Shown: positions 1 to 7,742 of the stretch, piece by piece
Layout of the letters: the number at the start of each line of letters is the position of its first letter
How positions within the stretch are numbered: the stretch's first letter is position 1
NCBI RefSeq assembly: GCF_000721235.1
Contig: NZ_JOFH01000022.1
Location: forward strand, 62,001 to 126,000
Origin: Streptomyces olivaceus
GTDB lineage: Bacteria > Actinomycetota > Actinomycetes > Streptomycetales > Streptomycetaceae
Direction of reading: 5' to 3'
DNA length: 64,000 nucleotides
Position numbers and translations under genes: made by a program
The notes under the pieces: model-generated
Seen by the model: the letters and a program-made list of their open reading frames with translations, nothing else
Database searches by the model: none
What the model was told of the DNA's origin: nothing

Positions 1-524
1 GCGCCAAGGCGGCCACCCAGACACCGCCGATCCGCTCCGGCCGCCGCGTCATCTTCTCCACCCTCGACGACGGCACGGGCCTGGTCGACCTCGCCTTCTT
101 CGACGACTCCCACGACGCCTGCGCGCACACCGTCTTCCACTCCTGGCTGCTGCTGGTGCGCGGGGTGGTGCAGCGGCGCGGCCCGCGCAGTTTCAGCGTG
201 GTCGGCTCCGCCGCCTGGAACCTCGCCGACCTGCTGGAAGTGCGCCGGGAGGAGGGCCTGGAGGGCGTCGCCGCCCGGCTGGCCGCGGCGGGCGGGAGCC
301 AGGAGGGCGACGACCCCGAGGGCGGTCCGGCGCGCCGCCGCCTCGCCGGCTCGGACGGACGTCCCGCGCCGGCCGGCTCCGCGGCCCAGGACCCGATGGA
401 GCAGCGGAGGATCCGCATGTCCACCGGGTACGAGATGCACCCCTGGGCCGACCTGCGCCCCGCGGGCGAAGGGCCCGCGGTCGGAAGGAAGTTGTGGCAC
501 CAGAGTCCGGGGAGTGCGGGATGA
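1..524 (+). CDS. dnaE2: Error-prone DNA polymerase III alpha subunit DnaE2 (3' end)
   Basis: The window opens inside this gene, reading in the frame that starts at base 3. About 173 C-terminal residues are visible. They contain an OB-fold-like segment with the run IFSTLDDGTGLVDLAFF, followed by VRGVVQRRG, and end in a tail with WADLRPAGEG and LWHQSPGS, which is typical of actinobacterial DnaE2. DnaE2 is the translesion C-family polymerase of the inducible mutasome. The polymerase and PHP domains lie upstream, outside the window. The TGA stop overlaps the ATG of the next gene (ATGA), so translation of the two is probably coupled. Any LexA-controlled promoter would also be upstream and cannot be seen. 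Confidence 0.93.
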   Translation, partial: AKAATQTPPIRSGRRVIFSTLDDGTGLVDLAFFDDSHDACAHTVFHSWLLLVRGVVQRRGPRSFSVVGSAAWNLADLLEVRREEGLEGVAARLAAAGGSQEGDDPEGGPARRRLAGSDGRPAPAGSAAQDPMEQRRIRMSTGYEMHPWADLRPAGEGPAVGRKLWHQSPGSAG

Positions 525-1489
525 CGATCCTCTGCGTACGTTTCCAGCTGCCGCCGATGTGCGAGGCGGCCCTGCCCGAACTGCTCGGGCTCCTCGAGGA
601 GTTCACGCCGGTCGTCGAGGCGCTGCCGCCCGACGGCGCGCTCGCCGACCTGCGCGGCGCCGAGCGGTACTTCGGGCGCGACGCCGTGGAACTGGCCTCG
701 GTGATCCGGGTGCGCGCCCTCGCCCTGTACGGCGTGGACTGCGTGATCGGCGCCGGTCCCGGCCCGATGCTGGCCCGCATGGCGCTGCGCGACGCCCGGC
801 CGGGACTGACCCGCGCGGTGCCCGGCGGCGGGGAGCGCGAGTTCCTCGCCGGCCGGCCCGTCGCCGCGCTGCCCGGCGTCGGCACCGCGACCGCCCGCAC
901 GCTGTGCGAGTACGGCCTCGACACCCTCGGCCGGGTCGCCGCCGCGCCGCTGTCCACGCTCCAGCGCCTGGTCGGTGCGAAGACCGGCCGCGAGCTGCAC
1001 GAGAGGGCCCAGGGCGTCGACCGCGGCCGGGTCGTCCCCAACGGCGTCTCCCGGTCGCTGGCCGCCGACCGCCCCTTCGGACGCGACGAACTCGACCCCG
1101 ACCGCCACCGCCGCGCCCTGCTCTCGGCCGCCGGGGAACTGGGCGCCCGGCTGCGCGCCGTGGACAAGGTCTGCCGCACCCTCACCCTGACCGTCCGCTA
1201 CGCCGACCGGTCGGGCACCACCCGCAGCCGCACCCTGAAGGAGCCGACCGCGCACTCGGCGGCCCTGACGCGGGCCGCGTACGACATGTACGAGGCGCTC
1301 GGCCTCCAGCGCGCCCGGGTCCGCTCCCTCACCCTGCGCGCCGAGGGCCTCACCCCCGCCGAACAGGCCTCCCACCAGCTCACCTTCGACCCCGTGGACG
1401 AGAAGGTCCGCCGGATCGAGGAGGTCGCGGACCGCGCGCGAGCGAAGTTCGGGCCCCGCGCGGTGATGCCGGGATCGCTGGCGGCGTAA
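521..1489 (+). CDS. ImuB-like Y-family polymerase remnant (mutasome adaptor)
   Basis: This 322-residue protein is related to Y-family polymerases but looks catalytically dead. After MTILCVRF the sequence passes within about 20 residues to FTPVVEALPPDGALADLRG (residues 28-46), so the fingers and much of the palm present in DinB are missing. The first metal-binding Asp is absent. The usual SxDE motif reads PPDG, keeping one Asp and losing the Glu. The thumb helix-hairpin-helix (LPGVGTATARTL, about 117-128) and the little finger remain. QLTF at 286-289 could be a beta-clamp-binding motif. Start 521 was chosen over a GTG at 494 because it has a GGAG site and overlaps the dnaE2 stop. The pairing with DnaE2 fits ImuB, which bridges DnaE2 and the clamp. 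No imuA-type gene is visible. Confidence 0.8.
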   Translation: MTILCVRFQLPPMCEAALPELLGLLEEFTPVVEALPPDGALADLRGAERYFGRDAVELASVIRVRALALYGVDCVIGAGPGPMLARMALRDARPGLTRAVPGGGEREFLAGRPVAALPGVGTATARTLCEYGLDTLGRVAAAPLSTLQRLVGAKTGRELHERAQGVDRGRVVPNGVSRSLAADRPFGRDELDPDRHRRALLSAAGELGARLRAVDKVCRTLTLTVRYADRSGTTRSRTLKEPTAHSAALTRAAYDMYEALGLQRARVRSLTLRAEGLTPAEQASHQLTFDPVDEKVRRIEEVADRARAKFGPRAVMPGSLAA

Positions 1490-1541
1490 CACCGCCGTGC
1501 CCCGCGCCGCCCACTCCCTCCGATCCTGCGGGCGCACGCCA

Positions 1542-1580
1542 CGCGGGGCCCGTCCGGCCCGAGCCGGGACGGGCCCCGCG
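1542..1580. terminator. Bidirectional terminator hairpin
   Basis: Perfect 14-bp inverted repeat (1542-1555 with 1567-1580) and an 11-base loop, followed by TTCCCC. It lies between the convergent ImuB-like and LPMO genes. Confidence 0.7.
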
Positions 1581-1618
1581 TTCCCCTCGTGCCCCCGTGG
1601 TCCCTGTGGTGCCCCGCG

Positions 1619-2689
1619 TCAGCGGCCGTGCCGGCCACCGGCCGCCGCGCGCCGGCGGACCGACGCGAACAGGGCCGCCGCGCCGAGCGCCAGGGCGGCG
1701 GCGCCACCGACCGCGATGTAGGGCGTGGTGCCGTCCCCGCCGGTCTCGGCGAGGTTCTCGGTGCTCCCGCCGGCGGCCTTGACCTCGTTGGGCTCGGCGG
1801 CCTCCGCGGCGGCCGTGCCGGGCGCCTCCTCGGGGGCGGCGGCCGGGTCCGTCGGGTCCGTGGTGGTCTCCGCGTCCTGGTCGCCGTGGCCGTGGTGCTC
1901 GATCGTCGACTTCTCGGCCGCGGCGGCGAGCTGCTCCTCCGACGGCGCGGACGCCTCGGGCGCCGGGGCGGCGCCACCGGCCGGGTCGCTCTTCGTGTCG
2001 CCGGACGCGGCGCTGTCACCGCCACCGGCAGCGCCGCCGCTGTCGCCGCCGAAGGCCACGTCCGAGCAGGAGTAGAACGCCTCCGGGCTGTCCGAACGCT
2101 GCCAGACCGCGTACAGCAGGTGCTTGCCGGAGCGCTCGGGCAGCGTGCCGGAGAACGTGTAGAAGCCGCCCTCGGCGGCCGGGTCGGTGGAGGTCGCCAC
2201 CGGGGCGGACAGGTCCAGGTCGCCCCAGCCGAGCGGCTGCGACGGGTCGTAGCCGGGCTTGGTGATGTACACCTTGAAGGTGCCCTTGTGCGGGGCCGTC
2301 ACGCGGTACTTGAAGGTGTACGAGCCGCTGCTCACACTGGTCGTGGGCCAGTCCGCGCGGGCCAGGTCCATGCCCTTGAAGGCCGGGTCGTTGGCACTGC
2401 ACAGCTTGCCGTCCGGGATCAGCTCCTGGTGCTTGCCCGCGGCGTTGCCGATGCGGATGCCGTTCCAGTCGTAGAGCGCCTGGGTGCCGCCCGCGGCGAC
2501 CGCGGCCTTGCACGCGGCCGACTGCGGGCTCTCGGGGCCCTCGGCGTGGCACTGCGACACCCGGCTGACCGGGTCGCCCATCGAGCCGTGCGCCGCCGCG
2601 GGGGCCGCGGCCAGCGTGGTCAGGGCGAGCGGGGCGAGACCTGCGACGGCGACGGCGGCGGCCCTGCGGGACACGGACGATGCGGGCAT
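1619..2689 (-). CDS. Cell-wall-anchored AA10 lytic polysaccharide monooxygenase
   Basis: This 356-residue secreted protein has a signal peptide (about residues 1-33) ending APAAA before His34, which would be the N-terminal copper ligand of the mature enzyme. The second histidine-brace residue is probably His134 in TAPHKGTFKVYITKPG, and Phe205 in EAFYSC sits at the usual axial position. The AA10 domain spans about 34-213. A long low-complexity Ser/Ala/Gly/Glu linker follows, then LAETG (313-317), a hydrophobic segment and an Arg-rich tail, which is a sortase (class E type) signal. AA10 enzymes oxidatively cleave chitin or cellulose. Wall anchoring suggests a role at the hyphal surface, perhaps in glucan deposition, rather than in scavenging. 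A GAGGAG site precedes the ATG. Confidence 0.92.
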   Translation of the reverse strand: MPASSVSRRAAAVAVAGLAPLALTTLAAAPAAAHGSMGDPVSRVSQCHAEGPESPQSAACKAAVAAGGTQALYDWNGIRIGNAAGKHQELIPDGKLCSANDPAFKGMDLARADWPTTSVSSGSYTFKYRVTAPHKGTFKVYITKPGYDPSQPLGWGDLDLSAPVATSTDPAAEGGFYTFSGTLPERSGKHLLYAVWQRSDSPEAFYSCSDVAFGGDSGGAAGGGDSAASGDTKSDPAGGAAPAPEASAPSEEQLAAAAEKSTIEHHGHGDQDAETTTDPTDPAAAPEEAPGTAAAEAAEPNEVKAAGGSTENLAETGGDGTTPYIAVGGAAALALGAAALFASVRRRAAAGGRHGR

Positions 2690-2854
2690 GGGAACTCCTC
2701 GGAACGGTCACTGGGGACTGGGGGAACTCGGGCCGGAACCCGTGGGGTCGACCAGCAAGCTAGCCCGAAGAGACCGCGGAACCGCCTGCTGGAGGCGGGT
2801 GACGGAGATCCTTATGGTCGCGTTAAGGGAGTGCTCAGGCTGGGCTCAGGTAGC

Positions 2855-2860
2855 TACCGT
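2855..2860 (+). promoter_or_regulatory. -10 element of a probable leaderless promoter
   Basis: TACCGT lies 7 nt before the ATG at 2868, so transcription would begin at or next to the start codon. No Shine-Dalgarno sequence is present. Confidence 0.5.
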
Positions 2861-2867
2861 TCACGGC

Positions 2868-3356
2868 ATGGAACGACAGCGGATCCGGCCGGCGAAGACC
2901 TCGGACGTACCTGCCCTGAAGGCCGTGACCGACGCCGCGTACCGCCCCTACGTCGCGCGCATCGGGAGGGCGCCGCAGCCCATGGAGGCGGACCACGCGG
3001 CGAACGTGGCGGCGGGAAAGGTGTTCGTCGCCGACGAGCCCGGCACGGGCCCCGCGGAACTCGCGGGACTCGTGGGGGCCGTCGTCGTCCAGGCGTACGC
3101 GGACCACCTGTTCCTCGACAGCGTCGCCGTCCACCCCGACGTGCACGGCAGGGGCGTGGGACGGCGGTTGCTGCGGTTCGTGGACGCACGCGCGCGTGCG
3201 CTGGGCCTGCCCGAGGTCAGGCTCTACACACACGCGACGATGTGGGAGAACCAGGAGATCTACCCGAGGTACGGGTACGAGGTCGTGGAACGCCGTACGG
3301 ACGGGCCCTACGACCGCGTCCACTACCGCAAGCGGCTGCTCCGACGCGTCTCATGA
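2868..3356 (+). CDS. GNAT family N-acetyltransferase
   Basis: A 162-residue single-domain GNAT protein. Features include RIRPAKTSDVPALKAV at the start, the acetyl-CoA-binding motif A around DSVAVHPDVHGRGVGRRLL (about residues 84-102), and the C-terminal WENQEIYPRYGYEVVERR typical of the fold. The substrate cannot be inferred. The gene is divergent from the LPMO gene. The ATG at 2868 was preferred to longer in-frame starts because conserved sequence begins there and a TACCGT -10 box sits 7 nt upstream, suggesting leaderless transcription. Confidence 0.87.
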   Translation: MERQRIRPAKTSDVPALKAVTDAAYRPYVARIGRAPQPMEADHAANVAAGKVFVADEPGTGPAELAGLVGAVVVQAYADHLFLDSVAVHPDVHGRGVGRRLLRFVDARARALGLPEVRLYTHATMWENQEIYPRYGYEVVERRTDGPYDRVHYRKRLLRRVS

Positions 3357-3370
3357 GGCGGCCCGCCCGC

Positions 3371-3505
3371 TCAGCCCTCCGGCCACCACGTGCGCGCGAC
3401 GTCCTTGCGGACCTCCGGCCGCCCCGAGGGACGCTCGTCCGCTTCCTCGCGGACTCGGCGGGCGTCGGTCTTCTTCAGGGGCTTCTGCACGGTCAGACGG
3501 CGCAT
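3371..3505 (-). CDS. Conserved small basic protein (44 aa)
   Basis: A 44-codon reading frame starting MRRLTVQKPLKKTD and ending DVARTWWPEG. It has a near-perfect ribosome-binding site (AAGGAGG, 7 nt before the ATG), Streptomyces-like codon use and no overlap with neighbouring genes. It is rich in Arg, Lys and Glu and has no signal peptide or membrane segment. I do not recognise a function. It is convergent with the acetyltransferase gene. The strong ribosome-binding site is the main evidence that it is real. Confidence 0.65.
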   Translation of the reverse strand: MRRLTVQKPLKKTDARRVREEADERPSGRPEVRKDVARTWWPEG

Positions 3506-3726
3506 GGCTGCCTCCTTACGGATCCACCGGGTTCCGCGTTCTCACGGAGGTAGACCCTTTCCCCGAGACTCACTCATCGAAGCCTCCCTGTCAGTGGCGG
3601 TTCTCACGTCGCCCCGCCCCGACTCCGTTGTCAGCGACGGGTGTCACCCTGAGCACATGACTGGAAACAGTGACGGAACGGGCACGCAGGGTGCCGGGGT
3701 TGACATGCCGGTGAGCCGGGCGGCGG

Positions 3727-4227
3727 CTATCGCAGCAAGGCGGGAAAGCCGTCTCCGCGGGCCAGGTGTTCCAAGGTGGTCAGTGCGGACAGGGCGGCGG
3801 CTGCGGCCTCGGGGTCGCGGGTGGGGAGGCCGCTCGCGGTGAACTCGTCCTCGTCGAGGCGTCGTACGTCCGTGCCGTCGGCCGAGCGCCACAGGTCCAG
3901 GTCGAGGTCCTCGACGACCAGGTGGGTGCCGGTCAGGACGGCGGGGCGGGTGATGTCGCAGTACCAGCCCTTCAGCGCACCGGCCGCCGTGCGGACCTCC
4001 TTCACCGCGTACCACCGGTCGCGCCAGTAGTACTCGGTGAAGACGTCCCCGGCCTCGAAGCGCACGAAGCCGAAGTCGCGCACGCCGTCACCGGCCCAGG
4101 GGGCGCGGACGGCGAGGCGGGTGCCGTCGTCGTGCAGCAGCGCGGCCGGGTACCGGATCTTCGTGCGGCCGGCCTTGACCAGGATCACGTCCACCTCGGT
4201 GGGCGGTTCAGCCGAGTTCGCGGACAT
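3727..4227 (-). CDS. DUF402 (FomD-like) protein
   Basis: A 166-residue cytoplasmic protein of the DUF402/FomD barrel family. Visible marks are the repeated aromatic and acidic strands FEAGDVFTEYYWRDRWYAV and GWYCDITRP, followed by the acidic metal-site segment VVEDLDLDLW. Characterised relatives hydrolyse nucleotides or nucleotidyl conjugates using divalent metal bound by such Asp residues, but the substrate here is unknown. Its start overlaps the end of the upstream acetyltransferase by 20 nt, so the two genes form a minus-strand operon. Confidence 0.8.
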   Translation of the reverse strand: MSANSAEPPTEVDVILVKAGRTKIRYPAALLHDDGTRLAVRAPWAGDGVRDFGFVRFEAGDVFTEYYWRDRWYAVKEVRTAAGALKGWYCDITRPAVLTGTHLVVEDLDLDLWRSADGTDVRRLDEDEFTASGLPTRDPEAAAAALSALTTLEHLARGDGFPALLR

Positions 4228-5134
4228 GGCGCACCTCCGTCGCGCAGATCTCGTACCCGAGCCCTGCGTTGATCGCGAGCATCGGGCCGTTGTCGCTGTC
4301 GTTGCCGGTGAGCGCCTCCGTGTACCCGGCCGCGCGGGCCCGGTGCAGGGAGTCGGTCTTGGCGAGCTTGGCCAGGCCCCGGCCGCGCCGGGCGCGGACC
4401 GTGCCCGTCATCGCGGTCGCGTACCGGGCGCCGTCGGTGTAGGCGACGCTGAAGGCGGCCGGGCGGCCGTCGACGACCACGACCGTGGTCAGTTCACGGT
4501 CGAGCAGCGGGTGCCGCCAGCTCTCGGCGAGCCAGGCCTCGTAGTCCGTGAACGCGACGTCGACGTCGCCCGGTTCGTCCGCGACCGTCTCCGCGTCCAG
4601 CTCGAACACGGGCCGGGGGTCGTCCGCGTAGTCGGCGGCGGTGCGCAGCTCGACGCCCGGGGGAGGGGAGCAGGGCGGCGGGAGCGCGGCGTTGGCCAGA
4701 TCCAGGCGGAGGAAGTGCGCCGAGCGCCGGCGCTCGTAGCCGTGCCGCTCGGCGAAGGCCAGGCCGGCGGGCCGGTCCAGCACCCAGGAGTACAGCTTCG
4801 TCGCGCCCTCGCCGGTCAGGTACTCCTCCGCCGTCCGCACCAGCAGGCCCCCGGCGCCGCGCCGCTGCCTCGACGGGTCGACGTACACGTTGAGGAAGCC
4901 CTGGCCCGGCTCCGGGCTGTCGTGCACCAGCCCGATCTGGGCCGTGCCGGTCACCTCCCCGTCCTCCTCCGCGACCAGGGACCGGCTCCGGGCGTCCGGG
5001 TGCGTGTGGACGAGCCGGTGCACGACGGCCTCGGGCGTCCACAGGATGAACGGCAGGGCGCGATGGCGGACCTGCGCGAAGGCCGCGACATCGGCCGGGT
5101 CGTCGACCCGCAGATCGCGTACGAGAACGGTCAC
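4208..5134 (-). CDS. Tandem GNAT family N-acetyltransferase
   Basis: A 308-residue protein with two GNAT folds. The N-terminal repeat carries QIGLVHDSPEPGQGFLNVYVDPSRQRRGAGGLLV (about residues 67-100), with a good acetyl-CoA loop. The C-terminal repeat has TAMTGTVRARRGRGLAKLAK and ends NAGLGYEICATEV. Double-GNAT proteins are common in actinomycetes, and mycothiol synthase is one architecture of this kind, but the sequence does not show that substrate here. The start is a GTG with ACGCTA on the plus strand (TAGCGT on the coding strand) 8 nt upstream and no ribosome-binding site, so it may be leaderless. It overlaps and probably co-transcribes with the DUF402 gene. Confidence 0.87.
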   Translation of the reverse strand: MTVLVRDLRVDDPADVAAFAQVRHRALPFILWTPEAVVHRLVHTHPDARSRSLVAEEDGEVTGTAQIGLVHDSPEPGQGFLNVYVDPSRQRRGAGGLLVRTAEEYLTGEGATKLYSWVLDRPAGLAFAERHGYERRRSAHFLRLDLANAALPPPCSPPPGVELRTAADYADDPRPVFELDAETVADEPGDVDVAFTDYEAWLAESWRHPLLDRELTTVVVVDGRPAAFSVAYTDGARYATAMTGTVRARRGRGLAKLAKTDSLHRARAAGYTEALTGNDSDNGPMLAINAGLGYEICATEVRHVRELG

Positions 5135-5142
5135 GAGGAGGC

Positions 5143-5148
5143 ACGCTA
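5143..5148 (-). promoter_or_regulatory. -10 element of a probable leaderless promoter
   Basis: TAGCGT on the minus strand, 8 nt before the GTG at 5134. It faces the divergent promoter of the GntR gene. Confidence 0.45.
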
Positions 5149-5193
5149 CGTCGGCCGCAGGGGCCGGTGCCTCTCATTTTCGCGGGGGTGCGC

Positions 5194-5199
5194 GACAAT
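5194..5199 (+). promoter_or_regulatory. -10 element of a probable leaderless promoter
   Basis: GACAAT ends 6 nt before the GTG at 5206, and there is no ribosome-binding site. This decides the GntR start against the longer frame from 5167. Confidence 0.45.
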
Positions 5200-5205
5200 C
5201 GCCGG

Positions 5206-5577
5206 GTGACCCTGAAGATCCGTATCGACGACGGCACGCCGCCCTACGAGCAGGTGCGCGCGCAGATCTCCGAACAGGCGCGGTCGGGCGCCCTGCCGGT
5301 CGGGTACCGGCTGCCGACCGTACGCGGGCTGGCCGAGTCCCTGGGGCTCGCCGCGAACACGGTCGCCAAGGCGTACCGCGCGCTGGAGGCGGACGGGGTG
5401 ATCGAGACCCGCGGACGCAACGGAACGTTCGTCGCCGCCGCGGGCTCCGCGGCCCAGCGGGAGGCGGTCGCCGGAGCGCAGGAGTACGCGGCGCGGGCGC
5501 GCAGGCTCGGGCTGTCGGAGGCGGACGCACTCGGGGCCGTGCGGGACGCGTTGCGGGCGGCCTACGGGGAGGACTGA
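5206..5577 (+). CDS. Short GntR-family regulator (YtrA-like)
   Basis: A 123-residue regulator made of the GntR winged helix (IDDGTPPYEQVRAQ through LPTVRGLAESLGLAANTVAKAYRALEADGVIETRGRNGTFV) plus only about 45 further residues. This is the short YtrA-type layout, which lacks a large effector domain. Such proteins often control ABC transporters or stress genes, but no transporter is adjacent here. The gene is divergent from the tandem GNAT gene across about 70 bp. The leaderless GTG start is supported by the -10 box at 5194. Confidence 0.88.
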   Translation: MTLKIRIDDGTPPYEQVRAQISEQARSGALPVGYRLPTVRGLAESLGLAANTVAKAYRALEADGVIETRGRNGTFVAAAGSAAQREAVAGAQEYAARARRLGLSEADALGAVRDALRAAYGED

Positions 5578-5624
5578 GCGGCGTCGTTCCGGTCGGGGGC
5601 CGGGGCGCCGGGCCACACGCCGGG

Positions 5625-6734
5625 CTACAGGTACAGCCCGGCCTCCGTGCCCGCCCGCGGCTCCGGCAGCGCGGTCGGCGAGGTGCCCCGGCGCAGCGCG
5701 TACAGCTCCGCCAGCGTGGCGCCCTCGCGGCCGACCGCTTCCTCCCGGCCCTCGACCTCGTCGCCGAGCCAGTCCACCGCCTCCCGTCGGGTGAGCGGGC
5801 CGACCTCGATGCGGGCCAGGCAGCGGCCGGGGCGGACCACGGCGGGGTGGAGGCGTTCCAGGTCCTCGTTGGTCGTGACGCCGACCAGGACGTTGCGGCC
5901 CTGGCCGAGGAGACCGTCCGTCAGGTTCAGCAGCCGGGAGAGCGCCTGGCCCGCCGTGTGCTTGGCCTCGCCGCGGATCAGTTCGTCGCAGTCCTCCAGG
6001 AGCAGCAGCCGCCAGCGGCCCTTGCCCGCCGCGTCCTCCTCGCCGATGGCGATGTCCATCAGGTAGCCGACGTCCGAGAAGAGCCGCTCCGGGTCGAGGA
6101 CGCAGTCCACCTGGCACCAGTCCCGCCAGGAGCGGGCGAGGGTGCGCAGCGCCGAGGTCTTGCCGGTGCCCGGCGGGCCGTGCAGGAGCAGCAGCCGGCC
6201 CGCGATGTCCTCGGGCGTCGTCTTCATCAGCCCGTCCATCGCGTCGGCGACCGGTGCCGTGTAGTTGGCCCGGACCTCGTCCCAGGTGCCCGCGGCGATC
6301 TGCCGGGTGGTGCGGTGCGGGCCGCGCCGCGGGGAGACGTACCAGAAGCCCATCGTCACGTTCTCCGGCTGCGGCTCGGGCTCGTCCGCCGCTCCGTCCG
6401 TCGCCTCGCCGAGCACCTTCTCGGCCAGGTCGGCGCTGGTCGCCGTCACGGTGACGTCGGCGCCCCGGTTCCAGCGCGAGATCAGCAGCGTCCAGCCGTC
6501 GCCCTCGGCGAGCGTGGCGCTGCGGTCGTCGTCGCGGGCGAGCCGCAGCACGTGTGCGCCGGGCGGCAGCAGGGTGGCGCCGGACCGTACGCGGTCGATG
6601 TTCGCCGCGTGCGAGTACGGCTGCTCGCCCGTGGCGAAACGCCCGAGGAACAGCGCGTCGACGACATCGGACGGGGAGTCGCTGTCGTCCACGTTGAGCC
6701 GGATCGGCAGGGCTTCGTGCGGGTTCACGGACAT
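5625..6734 (-). CDS. AAA-family ATPase with N-terminal DUF5925-like domain
   Basis: A 369-residue protein. The N-terminal half (about 1-140) resembles the actinobacterial DUF5925 region. The C-terminal half is an AAA ATPase: Walker A GPPGTGKT, Walker B LLLLEDCDE, sensor-1-like VGVTTNEDLERLHPAV and the Arg-containing RPGRC segment. Such proteins are probably remodelling ATPases, but no partner is evident. ATG 6734 was chosen (MSVNPHEAL); a GTG at 6752 would add six residues. It converges with the GntR gene, leaving a 47-bp gap. Confidence 0.83.
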   Translation of the reverse strand: MSVNPHEALPIRLNVDDSDSPSDVVDALFLGRFATGEQPYSHAANIDRVRSGATLLPPGAHVLRLARDDDRSATLAEGDGWTLLISRWNRGADVTVTATSADLAEKVLGEATDGAADEPEPQPENVTMGFWYVSPRRGPHRTTRQIAAGTWDEVRANYTAPVADAMDGLMKTTPEDIAGRLLLLHGPPGTGKTSALRTLARSWRDWCQVDCVLDPERLFSDVGYLMDIAIGEEDAAGKGRWRLLLLEDCDELIRGEAKHTAGQALSRLLNLTDGLLGQGRNVLVGVTTNEDLERLHPAVVRPGRCLARIEVGPLTRREAVDWLGDEVEGREEAVGREGATLAELYALRRGTSPTALPEPRAGTEAGLYL

Positions 6735-6923
6735 GCCGCCATGATCGGGCACCCGGCCGCCGCGTGCACCCGCTTTCCGGCGTGCCCCCGACGTCCCGGG
6801 CGCACACGGTCCTGCGGGCGCACGCGGCCCCCCGGGCGTACGCGGCGCGGACCGCGCACGGGGCGCGGACCGCGCACGCGGTGCCGGCGGCCCATGGCCG
6901 CGGAGGGGCCGGCGGCCGGTGGT

Positions 6924-7742
6924 TCAGGCACCGGCCCCCAGCACCTTCCGCCGCGCCTGCCGTGTCCTGCGGAGTACGGCGTACCCCTTGGTCAGGACCC
7001 GGTCCAGGGCGAAGGTCCGGGCGATCGCGCGGCCCTCGACCAGCCGCGCGAACTCCTCGGTCCCCGTCGAGCGGCGCACGGTCACCCGCCGCAGGGCGTA
7101 CGGCCCCTGCGCGCGCCGGGCCAGGCCGTTGCCGACGGCGAGCGCCTGCGCGTACCCCGTCTCGCGCACCGCCCGCCGCACCCGCCGGTCGGAGTACCCG
7201 TACGGGTAGGCGAACGAGGCCGGTACGACGCCCAGTTGGTCGGCGACGATCTCCTTGCTGTGGATCAGCTCGTGCCGCAGCCGCTCCTCGCCGACCTGGT
7301 CGAGCTGCGGATGGGTGTGGCTGTGCCCGCCGATCTCCACGCCCGCGGCGGCCAGTTCGCGCACCTGGGCCCAGTCGAGCATGGTGTCGGGGGCGTCCCC
7401 GGTGTCGTGCGGGCCGCGCAGCCAGCCGGTCGAGACGAACAGGGTGGCCGGGAAGCCGTGCCGGGCGAGCACGGGCAGCGCGTGGCGGTGCACGCCCGCG
7501 TAGCCGTCGTCGAAGGTGATCAGGACGGGCCGGCTCGGCAGCGGCCGGCCGGAGCGCCAGGCGGCGGCCAGTTCCGCCGTGCCGATCGGAGTGCGGCCCC
7601 GGTCGGCGACGGCCGCCATCTGCTCGGCGAACGCCTGCGGGGTCACCGACAGCGCCCGCGTCGCGTCGTTCGGGCCGGCCGCGACCGCGTGGTACATGAG
7701 CACCGGCACCCGCGCGTCGGCCTCGCGGCCCTCCTCAGCCAT
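6924..7742 (-). CDS. Polysaccharide deacetylase (NodB-type)
   Basis: A 272-residue carbohydrate esterase family 4 protein. The NodB motifs are clear: LITFDDGY (catalytic base and metal Asp), GGHSHTHPQL (metal His pair) and FAYPYGY. No signal peptide or transmembrane segment is visible, so the enzyme may act on a cytoplasmic or lipid-linked glycan. ATG 7742 has a GGAGGG site 4 nt upstream and overlaps the preceding glycosyltransferase by 8 nt. It is the last gene of a three-gene operon with two GT2 enzymes, which points to assembly and modification of a surface or storage glycan. Confidence 0.9.
   Translation of the reverse strand: MAEEGREADARVPVLMYHAVAAGPNDATRALSVTPQAFAEQMAAVADRGRTPIGTAELAAAWRSGRPLPSRPVLITFDDGYAGVHRHALPVLARHGFPATLFVSTGWLRGPHDTGDAPDTMLDWAQVRELAAAGVEIGGHSHTHPQLDQVGEERLRHELIHSKEIVADQLGVVPASFAYPYGYSDRRVRRAVRETGYAQALAVGNGLARRAQGPYALRRVTVRRSTGTEEFARLVEGRAIARTFALDRVLTKGYAVLRRTRQARRKVLGAGA

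Noticed and set aside
3658..3842. Small plus-strand frame beginning MTGNSDGTG
   Set aside because: It overlaps the end of the DUF402 gene on the other strand and has no ribosome-binding site.
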